From contig CAVKQB010000032.1 in the NCBI GenBank assembly GCA_963658575.1, forward strand, positions 1 through 23,428: DNA of 23,428 nucleotides, written 5' to 3'. The position numbers and the translations under genes are program-made. This document shows positions 15,508 to 23,190 of this stretch, in pieces (the first letter of the stretch is position 1; every line of letters starts with the position of its first letter). The notes beneath the pieces were generated by a model. That model saw only the letters and a program-made list of their open reading frames with translations. It had not been told where the DNA came from and ran no database searches. The stretch is from W0P28-013 sp963658575. Its GTDB lineage: Bacteria; Bacteroidota; Bacteroidia; Bacteroidales; Paludibacteraceae.

Positions 15508-16689
15508 CTAAATTTTGCTGAGCAATTCTTGGATTTTTGCTTCGATGAAGTTGTGGCGCGGTTTCGCGGCGTTCTCGTCGATGGCCGTTTGAAACATCTG
15601 TTCGATGGCCAGCACGCTCTGTTCGATGCCGAATTGGCGGCCGTGTTCGCTGTATTTGTGCTCCATGCGTTCGCGCTCGTCGGGATTGTCGAGCCAATAG
15701 TCGATGGTTTGCGCCAAATCGGTGGCGTTGCCTGGCACGAAAAGGCTGCGTTTGTCGAGCGCAAATTGCGGCGTGGCCGAGCGGCTGCTGTTGGCGATAA
15801 TCGGCACGAGCCCGCTGGCAAAGGCTTCGATGCACGAGATGGCCTCGATTTCGATGTCGGCGGCGTGAATGTAGAGGTCGGTCATGGCGAGCATATCGAG
15901 CAGTTCGGGCTTGGAAAAGAAGCGGAAAATGGGCGGATTTTTGAGCGATTGCCCCATCTGTTCGAGTTCGTCGCGTTTGGGGCCTTGTCCCGCGAAAACG
16001 AGTTGTATGCGGTCTGCGTATTTCGATTTTTTCGCGGCCTTGATGATGACATCTTGGCGTTTTTCGGCCGACAGGCGGCCAATCATCATTATCAGTATTT
16101 TGCCAGCAAATTCGGGCGTTTTCTCCTTTTTTCGGTAGACAAAATCGGGTTCTACGCCGTTCGAAATCACGTGCAGTTGCGCCGTGTAGCCGTTCCTTTT
16201 CAGTTGGTCGGCTATGAATTGGCTGGGGCAGTGTATGTGCGTGAATTTGTTGTAGAAAATGTCGCGCGCCATCATGTATAGCGACTTGTTCACCAGCCGC
16301 CAATTTTTCATGCCTGCCGACGAGGTGATGTTTTCGGGTTGCACGTGGAAGGCGGCGGTGTGTGGCACGTTCATCTCTTCGGCCACCTTCAGCCCGACGA
16401 TCGAGAGGGCAAACGGCATCATGAAGTGCACCACATCAGCCCATGCGATGGCTTCGGTCAGTTTGGCTTTGTTGGGCGCAGCGAACGCCATGCCTTGCGA
16501 CTTGATGAGGCTGTCGAAGATGGGCATGTGAAATTCGCGTACAATGTATTTGTCGTCGCTTTCGGTGCCTGTGGTTATCACACGCACCTCGTGGCCGTGG
16601 TTGCGCAACACGTTGGCAAAACGCTTGGCCGATATGGTCGTGCCGTTGTTGTCGGCATCAAATTGGTCGATGACTAAAAGGATTTTCAT
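15508..16689 (-). CDS. GT4-family glycosyltransferase
   Basis: A 393-residue GT-B fold glycosyltransferase. The N-terminal domain opens MKILLVIDQFDADNNGTT and includes ADVVHFMMPFALS and HTAAFHVQPENIT. The C-terminal domain has IGRLSAEKRQDVIIKA, VFAGQGPKRDEL and the EX7E motif in EIEAISCIEAFASGLVPII (about residues 278-296), which binds the nucleotide sugar. It resembles diacylglycerol glucosyltransferases and related GT4 enzymes, which make glycolipids or surface glycans. The acceptor cannot be read from the sequence. No membrane anchor is seen, so it is probably peripheral on the cytoplasmic face. A 76-bp spacer separates it from the efflux operon. Confidence 0.9.
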   Translation of the reverse strand: MKILLVIDQFDADNNGTTISAKRFANVLRNHGHEVRVITTGTESDDKYIVREFHMPIFDSLIKSQGMAFAAPNKAKLTEAIAWADVVHFMMPFALSIVGLKVAEEMNVPHTAAFHVQPENITSSAGMKNWRLVNKSLYMMARDIFYNKFTHIHCPSQFIADQLKRNGYTAQLHVISNGVEPDFVYRKKEKTPEFAGKILIMMIGRLSAEKRQDVIIKAAKKSKYADRIQLVFAGQGPKRDELEQMGQSLKNPPIFRFFSKPELLDMLAMTDLYIHAADIEIEAISCIEAFASGLVPIIANSSRSATPQFALDKRSLFVPGNATDLAQTIDYWLDNPDERERMEHKYSEHGRQFGIEQSVLAIEQMFQTAIDENAAKPRHNFIEAKIQELLSKI

Positions 16690-16765
16690 GGCAAAACTAA
16701 ATCGGAATTCTTCTTAATTCGCACTTAAATAACTGAAAATTAAGCCATTAAGTTATTAAGTCATT

Positions 16766-17089
16766 TTAATGTACTACTGCGAAAAATTCCAACGTGTCGC
16801 TGGCGTCGTTTATCAGGCTGTGCGTGTGGCCTTGCGGGCAATAGTGGCAGTCGCCGGCGGTCAGTGGCAGCCGTTGGCTATCGTCGATGACGTGTCCGCT
16901 GCCGCAGGTTACGAAAATGATTTCGCAGTTGGTGTCGTGCGTGTGCAAACCAATCGATGCGCCGCGTTCAAGCCGTCCGCGCATGATGCGGTTGTGCGCG
17001 TCGTCGAATATGCGTAGTGCGACCTCCTTGTCGCCGCCCTTGAAGTGCTGAAGCGTTTGCTCCTCGATGTTTTTGAAATCGACAATCAT
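16766..17089 (-). CDS. Small single-domain cupin protein
   Basis: A 107-residue cupin. Motif 1 is visible as GASIGLHTHDTNCEIIFVTCGSG (two His and a Glu that bind metal), and motif 2 as GDCHYCPQGHTHSLIN with the third His. Such proteins can be sugar-binding or isomerase-like enzymes or small-molecule sensors, and the exact activity is unknown. Its ATG overlaps the stop of the upstream ABC permease by 4 bp (ATGA), so it is the last gene of the efflux operon and translationally coupled to it. It has no signal peptide, so it should act in the cytoplasm. Confidence 0.88.
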   Translation of the reverse strand: MIVDFKNIEEQTLQHFKGGDKEVALRIFDDAHNRIMRGRLERGASIGLHTHDTNCEIIFVTCGSGHVIDDSQRLPLTAGDCHYCPQGHTHSLINDASDTLEFFAVVH

Positions 17090-18372
17090 TCTTCTCGTTT
17101 TTTGATGTTGGCAGTTATTTTTTGTAGTTCGGCAAGGCGCACCTGTATCTTGTTCAAGCGTTTGTGCTTACGGCGCGAGTGCGTTTGCCGGAATCGCAGG
17201 TGGTAGCACAGCACGGCGGTAACGAAGTAGAAACCTACTTGCAGCCAAAGTGCGCGATATTCGAACTGGATCTGTTCCAAGGTGGCACCCATGCTGTTCA
17301 TCTTCACGAAACCCTGCACGCCATGCGTCGATGGAATGAGGTACGAGAAATACCGCCAAAAGTCGGGCATGGCAACGGTAGGCCACGAAACTCCCGATAG
17401 AAATACGAATATGACCGACGTGAAGACGAAAAGTATCATCGGGCTTTCACGGTCTTTGACGAAACACGACAGCGTGATGGCAAAAAATATGCACGCCAAA
17501 ATGTAGGGCAGACCGAACAGCAGCAGGTCTATTGGGTCGGACAGGCGTGGCAGCGCAAATAGTTTGGGCATGACCAGCAACAGCCAAAACGATGCCAGCG
17601 TGTAGAGCATGAAGTAGAGCAGCGACTTACCAAACACGATTCGTAGAACGCCGTTGTAGTGCTGCGCCACAGGCACCAGCGTGTCGAATTGGTTGCGCTC
17701 GCGCGCCGTGCCGGCCAACATGCAGATGCCGATGAGCAGTGTCTGCTGTATGAGCAACATCAGCACCGCAGGAATCAGGAAACTTGCAAAGCCCGATTGC
17801 GGATTGTAGAGCGCGATGGAGGCCGATTTCACAGGAGCGACGGCCACGTCGTCCTGCTGGCGTGTGGCGTGTTTCTCGTGTTCCATCTGCAACTCTGCGC
17901 CCATGTCGAGCGATACTTCGGTGGCTGTCAGCACAAACGCTTTGTAGAACAGCAGGCTGCTCATGTCGCAGTAGAGGCTCACGTGCGCTTGCTTGTTGCG
18001 GTGTATGGCTTCGCTGAAATCGCGCGGAATGTAGAGAATGCCGTAGGCGTACTCCTTGTCGAGCCATTCTTGGGCGTGCGGCATGTCGGGACAGTGTGCC
18101 AGCACCTTCACTTCGGGGCTCGCATCGATGCGGCGGGCAAACTCACGGCTCAACACGCTGTTCGACTCGTCGACCACAACCAACGGCGCGTCGCTGACAT
18201 GCTCGGTGTTGTAGATGAGCGTGTAGATGACGGGATAGGCCAATGGCACGATAAGGAAAAACAGCACCACCACCGAATCTTTGAAAATAAAATTCAGTTC
18301 CTGCCGCCAAACATAAAACGTGTCTTTGAAGCCTTCGCTTATGCGCTGTTTCAGACTATATGGATTGTTCAT
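17086..18372 (-). CDS. ABC-2 type transporter permease, second of the pair
   Basis: A 428-residue permease of the YhbS/YhhJ-like ABC-2 class. One membrane segment lies at about 33-54, a large extracytoplasmic domain at about 55-205 (LVVVDESNSVLSREFARRI, YAYGILYIPRDFSEAI), and five or so segments from about 212 to 395. The last part includes VFLSGVSWPTVAMPDFWRY and LIPSTHGVQGFV, typical of this family. A basic tail ends the protein. It should form the membrane channel of an exporter with the neighbouring permease and the HlyD adaptor. It contains no Walker motifs. It starts 6 bp after the stop of the other permease gene and overlaps the cupin start. Confidence 0.9.
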   Translation of the reverse strand: MNNPYSLKQRISEGFKDTFYVWRQELNFIFKDSVVVLFFLIVPLAYPVIYTLIYNTEHVSDAPLVVVDESNSVLSREFARRIDASPEVKVLAHCPDMPHAQEWLDKEYAYGILYIPRDFSEAIHRNKQAHVSLYCDMSSLLFYKAFVLTATEVSLDMGAELQMEHEKHATRQQDDVAVAPVKSASIALYNPQSGFASFLIPAVLMLLIQQTLLIGICMLAGTARERNQFDTLVPVAQHYNGVLRIVFGKSLLYFMLYTLASFWLLLVMPKLFALPRLSDPIDLLLFGLPYILACIFFAITLSCFVKDRESPMILFVFTSVIFVFLSGVSWPTVAMPDFWRYFSYLIPSTHGVQGFVKMNSMGATLEQIQFEYRALWLQVGFYFVTAVLCYHLRFRQTHSRRKHKRLNKIQVRLAELQKITANIKKREE

Positions 18373-18378
18373 GGTTGT

Positions 18379-19557
18379 TTACGGAATGTATTTGAAATGC
18401 AGCAGTTCGCGTTTCAGATTGCGCGCATTCAGTATGGGGAGCAACAGGAAACAGAGCAGCGCCACATAGTTCCACCAGCAGTAAAACAGCGGTCGCCCAT
18501 TCAACGCTTGCGACACGTAAATCTCGAAATAGTGCCGCATGGGAAACAGGTAAGCCAGTGCGTGTATGGCACCATACATGGCCTGCACGGGAAACGAAAA
18601 ACCGCACACCGAGAACGACAACATGCCAAACAGACTCGCAAAACTCAACCCCATGCGCAGCGTAGGCAGAATGCTTATCATGAACACGCCCACCGCTTGC
18701 GAGGCGATGATGAGGCAAAACATCGCTCCGAGCATCGGTGCTAAGCCCGAAAGCAGCGGAAAATGTCCGTAGCCATAGAGCAGCGACAGCATCAGCCCGC
18801 CTGTTACGCACCACAGCAATGTCTGCGGCAAAAGTTTTCCCAATAGGCTCACTGTCAGCGAGTTGCCGCCGCGGCTAAGCCATTGGCGCGAAGTGCCTTC
18901 CTTTATTTCGATGCCGATGGAATAGACGGTTATCATGAAAATGAGCAGTTGCATCATGCCCGGCAGAAAGCAGTTGTTCAGATAAACCGAATAGTTGAGC
19001 CACGGATTGCCGAGCGCATGTGTGTGTACCACTATCGGCTGTATGCGCGCCATGATGGCATCTTCGGTTTGCCCGTAGGCCAGCCCCGTTTGCAGCGACA
19101 CGGCTTTGCCCGCCAACACCGAGATGGTCTCCATGTCCTTGAACAGCAACGAGCCGCCAATCATGAACGCACTCGTGGTGTAGAACGACACTTGAGGCTG
19201 GCGGCCTGCCGTGGCATCGGCCGTAAATCCTTCGGGAATGTAGAAAAATCCGAAAATTTTGCCCTCTTGCAAGGCTTGGCGTGCTTCGGCGAAACTTTTG
19301 GTCTGCATCACGATGCCCGTCTGCTGAAAACTGTTGAGTTGCCGCACAAGCGTGCGCGAGGTGGCCGTGTTGTCCATATCGACAATGCCGGCGGGCAGGT
19401 CGGTTGGCAGGCCGCAACGCATCAGCGACAGCATGACGACCGCAGTGATAATCGGCGCAAAAAATATGCCGAATGCATAGATTGGTCGCGTTACGATGCG
19501 TCGCCACTCGCGCTTGTTGAGGGCAAGCAGGCGTTTGACTGTAACTTTCAGCGACAT
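18379..19557 (-). CDS. ABC-2 type transporter permease, first of the pair
   Basis: A 392-residue permease with the same architecture as its neighbour. One membrane segment lies at about 27-46. An extracytoplasmic domain follows (about 50-190: PAGIVDMDNTATSRTLVRQL, KIFGFFYIPEGFTADA), then about five segments, with GFSFPVQAMYGAIHALAYLF near the end. Two related permeases would give a heterodimeric membrane domain. No ATP-binding domain is fused. The start codon shares a base with the stop of the HlyD gene (TAATG), showing tight coupling. Confidence 0.9.
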   Translation of the reverse strand: MSLKVTVKRLLALNKREWRRIVTRPIYAFGIFFAPIITAVVMLSLMRCGLPTDLPAGIVDMDNTATSRTLVRQLNSFQQTGIVMQTKSFAEARQALQEGKIFGFFYIPEGFTADATAGRQPQVSFYTTSAFMIGGSLLFKDMETISVLAGKAVSLQTGLAYGQTEDAIMARIQPIVVHTHALGNPWLNYSVYLNNCFLPGMMQLLIFMITVYSIGIEIKEGTSRQWLSRGGNSLTVSLLGKLLPQTLLWCVTGGLMLSLLYGYGHFPLLSGLAPMLGAMFCLIIASQAVGVFMISILPTLRMGLSFASLFGMLSFSVCGFSFPVQAMYGAIHALAYLFPMRHYFEIYVSQALNGRPLFYCWWNYVALLCFLLLPILNARNLKRELLHFKYIP

Positions 19558-20609
19558 TATTTTCTTTCTCTATTTTCCAGCTTGAGAATAACGCTCATGC
19601 CTGGGCGCAGGCCTTCGACTTTTTCGATGGGGCGTGTGCGCACTTCGAATGTCTTGATGTCGTATTGGCCGGTGGCTTTGGTTGCTTTCCACACGGCGTA
19701 GGTGCCCATGTCTTTCAGGTGTGTGATGCGCAGACCGATGGTATCGTTGTCGAGCGCAGGCACAAATGCGCTGATGGTGTCGCCCATCTTAAACTGCGAC
19801 AGCAGGTCTTCGCGCACGTTGAAAATCACGCTCATATTGTCCAAATTGATGATGTTCATGATGGGTGCGCCTTGTCCCACAAGTTCGCCCACTTTGGGGA
19901 ATATCTCCGAAATCTCGCCGTCGGTAGGCGAAATCAGCGCGCCCTCTTTTTCGTACGAATGCACTTCGGCCAGCGTGCCGAGCGAGTAGTTCACAAAGGC
20001 ATCGAAAATGGCTTGGTTTTCGTCCGAAATGGCCTCTTTGCTGCGCTGATATTGCGTGTAGGCGGTCTTTTCCGACGCTTTCATCGAACGCAACGTGGCA
20101 TCGGCTTCGTCGCGGCGTTGTGCCGATACTACGCCCTCTTTGTAGAGTTTCTGTATGCGGTTGTAGGTCTTTTCGGCCAATTCGCGATTGGCTTTGGCCT
20201 TCTGCCAAAGTTCGTAGGCGGTCTGCACGGTGTTGTTCGATGCGCCCTTTTCGGCGCGTTCGCGCTGTGCCGAGGCGGCTTGGCGCAAGGCTTCGGCCTG
20301 TTCCAATTTGGCGGCCACTTCGGGACTCGGTATCAGCACCAAGGTGTCGCCGGCGTGCACTTGGTCGCCCACTTCGACGTTGTATTTGACGATACGCCCA
20401 GGCACTTTGCCCGATATGCGCAACTCTTCGGCTTCGGCTTGCCCCATGATGATTTCGTCTTCGGGCTGCAAAATGAAGAAGCCCGCCACGGCCACCAACA
20501 CGATGATGCCCACCATGGCGCAAAAGGCGATGATGATGTTGTTCAGCGCGATTTTCTTTTTCGACGCCAATTCATCTTTCTCTCTCTTGTTGTTTATCTC
20601 TTCGCTCAT
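19557..20609 (-). CDS. HlyD-family periplasmic adaptor protein
   Basis: A 350-residue membrane fusion protein. A cytoplasmic N-terminus (about 1-20) and one membrane anchor (about 24-48) are followed by a biotinyl-lipoyl half (RISGKVPGRIVKYNVEVGDQ, with AGDTLVLIPSPE). A long helical hairpin follows (about 98-205). The second lipoyl half (SPTDGEISEIFPKVGELVGQ) and a beta-barrel region come next, ending RPIEKVEGLRPGMSVILKLE. It should link the inner-membrane permeases to TolC. The tolC gene ends 38 bp upstream and the first permease gene overlaps its stop. Confidence 0.93.
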   Translation of the reverse strand: MSEEINNKREKDELASKKKIALNNIIIAFCAMVGIIVLVAVAGFFILQPEDEIIMGQAEAEELRISGKVPGRIVKYNVEVGDQVHAGDTLVLIPSPEVAAKLEQAEALRQAASAQRERAEKGASNNTVQTAYELWQKAKANRELAEKTYNRIQKLYKEGVVSAQRRDEADATLRSMKASEKTAYTQYQRSKEAISDENQAIFDAFVNYSLGTLAEVHSYEKEGALISPTDGEISEIFPKVGELVGQGAPIMNIINLDNMSVIFNVREDLLSQFKMGDTISAFVPALDNDTIGLRITHLKDMGTYAVWKATKATGQYDIKTFEVRTRPIEKVEGLRPGMSVILKLENRERK

Positions 20610-20647
20610 AGTTTATTTCTGTTTTATCCGATTGTTTTCGATGTTGT

Positions 20648-21988
20648 CTATTTTACCTGTCCGCTCACTTTTTGCAGGGTGAGTTCGGCTATGCGCACGC
20701 CTATCTGTGCGTCGATGTATTCGGTTTGTGCTTTGAGCCAGGCCGTTTGCGCCTCCATCAGTGCCAGCGGATTGCTGAAACCTTCGTCGAACCGCAGTTC
20801 GGACGAGCGCAGGTTCACATCGGCGGTTGCTTTGCTTTTGGTGGCCGTGGCGAGCGTGTTGTTGGCTTGGTCGTATTGGAGCGTGGCTTGTCTCAGCTCC
20901 AATTGCGCCTTGTCTTTGGCGGCCTCTATCTCCAAATCTTTGATGTGTGTGCTGGCTTTGGCCGAATTTATGCGGTAACTGCCGCCAATCCAGCCCGTGA
21001 TGGGTATTGTAACCGACACGCCCACGTTGAACATGCCGCCGAACGAATTGTCGAAACCTTTGTACAGATTCGGGTTTGTTACGAGGTAGTTGGCGTTGAA
21101 CAGCACGTTGGGCAGCAGCGACGAGCGCACCACGGTCTCCTGTTTCTTGGCTATTTTCTTGGCCAGTTCGAGGTTGGCTATGTCGGTGCGGTTGGCGTAG
21201 ATGTTGGCGGTGTCGAGCGTGGCAAACAGGTTGTCGGTTATCTGCAGCGACAGTGTGTCGGCGGCTTCGTCGGCCAGCACGATGGTGTCGCTCAGGTCGA
21301 TGCCGCAGAGTTGCATCAGGTTGAATTTCGCCATCGTCAGGGCTTGGTCTATCTTCGATTCGGCCAGTTGCACTTCGTTCAGGCGAACGTCCACGTTCAG
21401 CAGGTCGGAGGGCGTGGCGATGCCCTCGTCAATCATGTGGCTGACATTTTTTTGTGTCTGTGCAAGCAGTTCCACCATGCTGTGTGCCAAAAGGCGTTTT
21501 TGCGCCAACGACACCACCAGCCAATAGTTCTCTTGCGTTATCAGGCTCACGTTGTCGCGCATGGCTTTCGCGTTGTTCTCGGCCACGGTTTGTCCGTAGT
21601 TGGCTATCTGGTTCAACGCTATCAGTTTTCCGCCGAGAAACACGGGTTGCACCAACGCCACGTCGCCTATCATCACATTTTGAATGTCGATGCGCGTGAG
21701 ATGGCGTATCTCGGCAGGAATGAGCATGCCGTACATCATGCTGCCATAGTCGACGAGTTCGAGGTTCTTCTGGTTCCACTGATACGAACCCACCACGCCG
21801 ATGTGCGGAAAATAGTTGCTGATGCTTTGGCTGCGTGTGTTTTGCGCTATCCGCACCGTCTCGTCGGCCACCTTGAGCGACGTGCTGTGCTCCGTGGCCA
21901 ACGCTATGCAGTCGTCCACGGTCTTGGGTTGTGCTGCCAATATGGTGGCACAGCAGCCGCAAATGAAGAGGATTCCGATTCGTTTCAT
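20648..21988 (-). CDS. TolC-family outer-membrane efflux protein
   Basis: A 446-residue outer-membrane factor. The signal peptide (about 1-19) ends LAAQ. Two repeated halves contain the family helices, for example ENYWLVVSLAQKRLLAHSMV and LEIEAAKDKAQLELRQATLQ, and the family-typical NEVQLAESKIDQALTMAKFNL. It forms the trimeric outer-membrane tunnel of the exporter encoded by the following genes. It starts 12 bp after the lipoprotein gene. Confidence 0.93.
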   Translation of the reverse strand: MKRIGILFICGCCATILAAQPKTVDDCIALATEHSTSLKVADETVRIAQNTRSQSISNYFPHIGVVGSYQWNQKNLELVDYGSMMYGMLIPAEIRHLTRIDIQNVMIGDVALVQPVFLGGKLIALNQIANYGQTVAENNAKAMRDNVSLITQENYWLVVSLAQKRLLAHSMVELLAQTQKNVSHMIDEGIATPSDLLNVDVRLNEVQLAESKIDQALTMAKFNLMQLCGIDLSDTIVLADEAADTLSLQITDNLFATLDTANIYANRTDIANLELAKKIAKKQETVVRSSLLPNVLFNANYLVTNPNLYKGFDNSFGGMFNVGVSVTIPITGWIGGSYRINSAKASTHIKDLEIEAAKDKAQLELRQATLQYDQANNTLATATKSKATADVNLRSSELRFDEGFSNPLALMEAQTAWLKAQTEYIDAQIGVRIAELTLQKVSGQVK

Positions 21989-22000
21989 CGTTGTATGGGG

Positions 22001-22477
22001 TTAGTTGCGGTTGGCGGCTGTGGCTATGTGGTTACCATGTATTTTTATGGTGATGGTGTCGCTCGTCAACTGGCCGTCGTACACTTCGTCGAGCATGATG
22101 ATGTCGTCGTAGCGCACACCACGTCCGCTCACGTTTATCGCGCAGTCGGCCGATTGCAGCAGCCCTGTCTGTATCGATAGTTTTTTGGTGTATGGCACGA
22201 GGTGCAGCGAGTCGCCGTCCACTTTGGCGCGCACTTTGGTGATGTCGCCGCCCAACTCGTTGAACACGAGCAATACGCTGTCCTTGTCGCTCGATTTCAG
22301 ATCGACAACGCTCAACTGACCCACTTTTCTCAGTTCGTACGTTACCGCTGTCGTGTCGGAACTACTGATGGTGAGCGTGCCCGAAGTTTTGTAGGCGTAG
22401 TCGCCCGTGAAAACTTTCGCCTTGTTGCAGGAGCAGAGGCAGAGCAGTGCTGCTCCGAAAATCATTGTCTTTTTCAT
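22001..22477 (-). CDS. Small lipoprotein of unknown function
   Basis: A 158-residue protein with a lipoprotein signal peptide; Cys17 in LCSC is the likely lipidated residue. The mature part reads like a compact beta-rich domain (GTLTISSSDTTAVTYEL, VDGDSLHLVPYTKKLSI, DTITIKIHGNHIATA). I do not recognise a named family. It lies between the TetR and TolC genes with gaps of 19 and 12 bp, so it is part of the efflux operon and may be an envelope accessory of the pump. Confidence 0.82.
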   Translation of the reverse strand: MKKTMIFGAALLCLCSCNKAKVFTGDYAYKTSGTLTISSSDTTAVTYELRKVGQLSVVDLKSSDKDSVLLVFNELGGDITKVRAKVDGDSLHLVPYTKKLSIQTGLLQSADCAINVSGRGVRYDDIIMLDEVYDGQLTSDTITIKIHGNHIATAANRN

Positions 22478-22496
22478 TTCGATTATGACGTTTGTT

Positions 22497-23111
22497 TTAT
22501 TGCTTTTTCTGTGCGCTCTGTGCGATGAGGCTTTCCACCATGCACTCTACAAATGTGTTGAATGTGGCGGCGTATTGCGCATATTTTTCTTGCACAAAAA
22601 ACGATGTCTCGAGGCTTTTCAGCACCATTTGCATCATGTCGGCAAAGGCGTCGGCATCGAACTCGGAGGCGGAATGTTTGAGTGCTCCCTCTTGGGCAAG
22701 GTGCTTGAACTGTTCGAGTTCCCAAGCGTCGAACTCGCGGCACAACTGGCGTATGCTTTCGAAACGCTGGTCGAGCGCGTGCTTGATTTCGTGGCGCAAC
22801 ATCTGTTGGTAGTTTTTGGCTTGGTTCATCAACTCCATGCGGCGTATCATGTACTCCTTCAGACGGTCGGCGGCGGGGCGGTCGGTGTCGTCGAATATGG
22901 GTTGCAGTGCATCGCGCATGTCGGCAAGTTCGTTGCCTACGATGATGCCAAACAACTCTTCTTTGCCCGCGAAATGGTTGTAAATCGAGCGTTTGGCTTT
23001 GTGCGCTGTCTGCGCGATGCCGTCCAACGAGGTTTTGTCGAAACCGGATTGTTTGAACAGTTCACTCGCTACGGCGAGGATTTGATTGCGTGTTTTAGTT
23101 ACTTTTTTCAT
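22497..23111 (-). CDS. TetR-family transcriptional regulator
   Basis: About 204 residues from the start used here. The N-terminal helix-turn-helix is clear (TRNQILAVASELFKQSGFDK, TSLDGIAQTAHKAKRSIYNH, FAGKEELF). The C-terminal helical domain (about 60-200) would bind an effector. As first gene of the efflux operon it probably represses its own transcription and releases it when a pump substrate binds; a candidate operator lies just upstream. A start 21 bp earlier (23132) is possible, but ATG at 23111 gives the usual basic N-terminus directly before the HTH. Confidence 0.93.
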   Translation of the reverse strand: MKKVTKTRNQILAVASELFKQSGFDKTSLDGIAQTAHKAKRSIYNHFAGKEELFGIIVGNELADMRDALQPIFDDTDRPAADRLKEYMIRRMELMNQAKNYQQMLRHEIKHALDQRFESIRQLCREFDAWELEQFKHLAQEGALKHSASEFDADAFADMMQMVLKSLETSFFVQEKYAQYAATFNTFVECMVESLIAQSAQKKQ

Positions 23112-23125
23112 CGATTTTGTTTTTT

Positions 23126-23154
23126 GGTGCAAATTTTGTTACAAATTTCGTGCC
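23126..23154. promoter_or_regulatory. Candidate TetR operator, imperfect palindrome
   Basis: A 29-bp sequence with 14-base arms matching at 10 of 14 positions around position 40 of this line (centre 23140). It lies 15 bp before the tetR ATG, the usual place for self-repression. Its inner core TTTTGTTACAAA recurs in the TPR operon promoter. Confidence 0.5.
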
Positions 23155-23190
23155 AAACTTGTGCGAAGGAAAAATTTTTGTGGAATTTCT

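Noticed and set aside
16692..16699. TAGTTTTG on the minus strand as a promoter for the glycosyltransferase
   Set aside because: It fits TAnnTTTG but lies 2 bp from the ATG and has no minus-33 partner at the right distance; a leaderless transcript is possible but unsupported.
16728..16757. AATAACT/AGTTATT inverted repeat after the cupin gene as a terminator
   Set aside because: The stem is short and AT-only with a 16-base loop and no T-tract.
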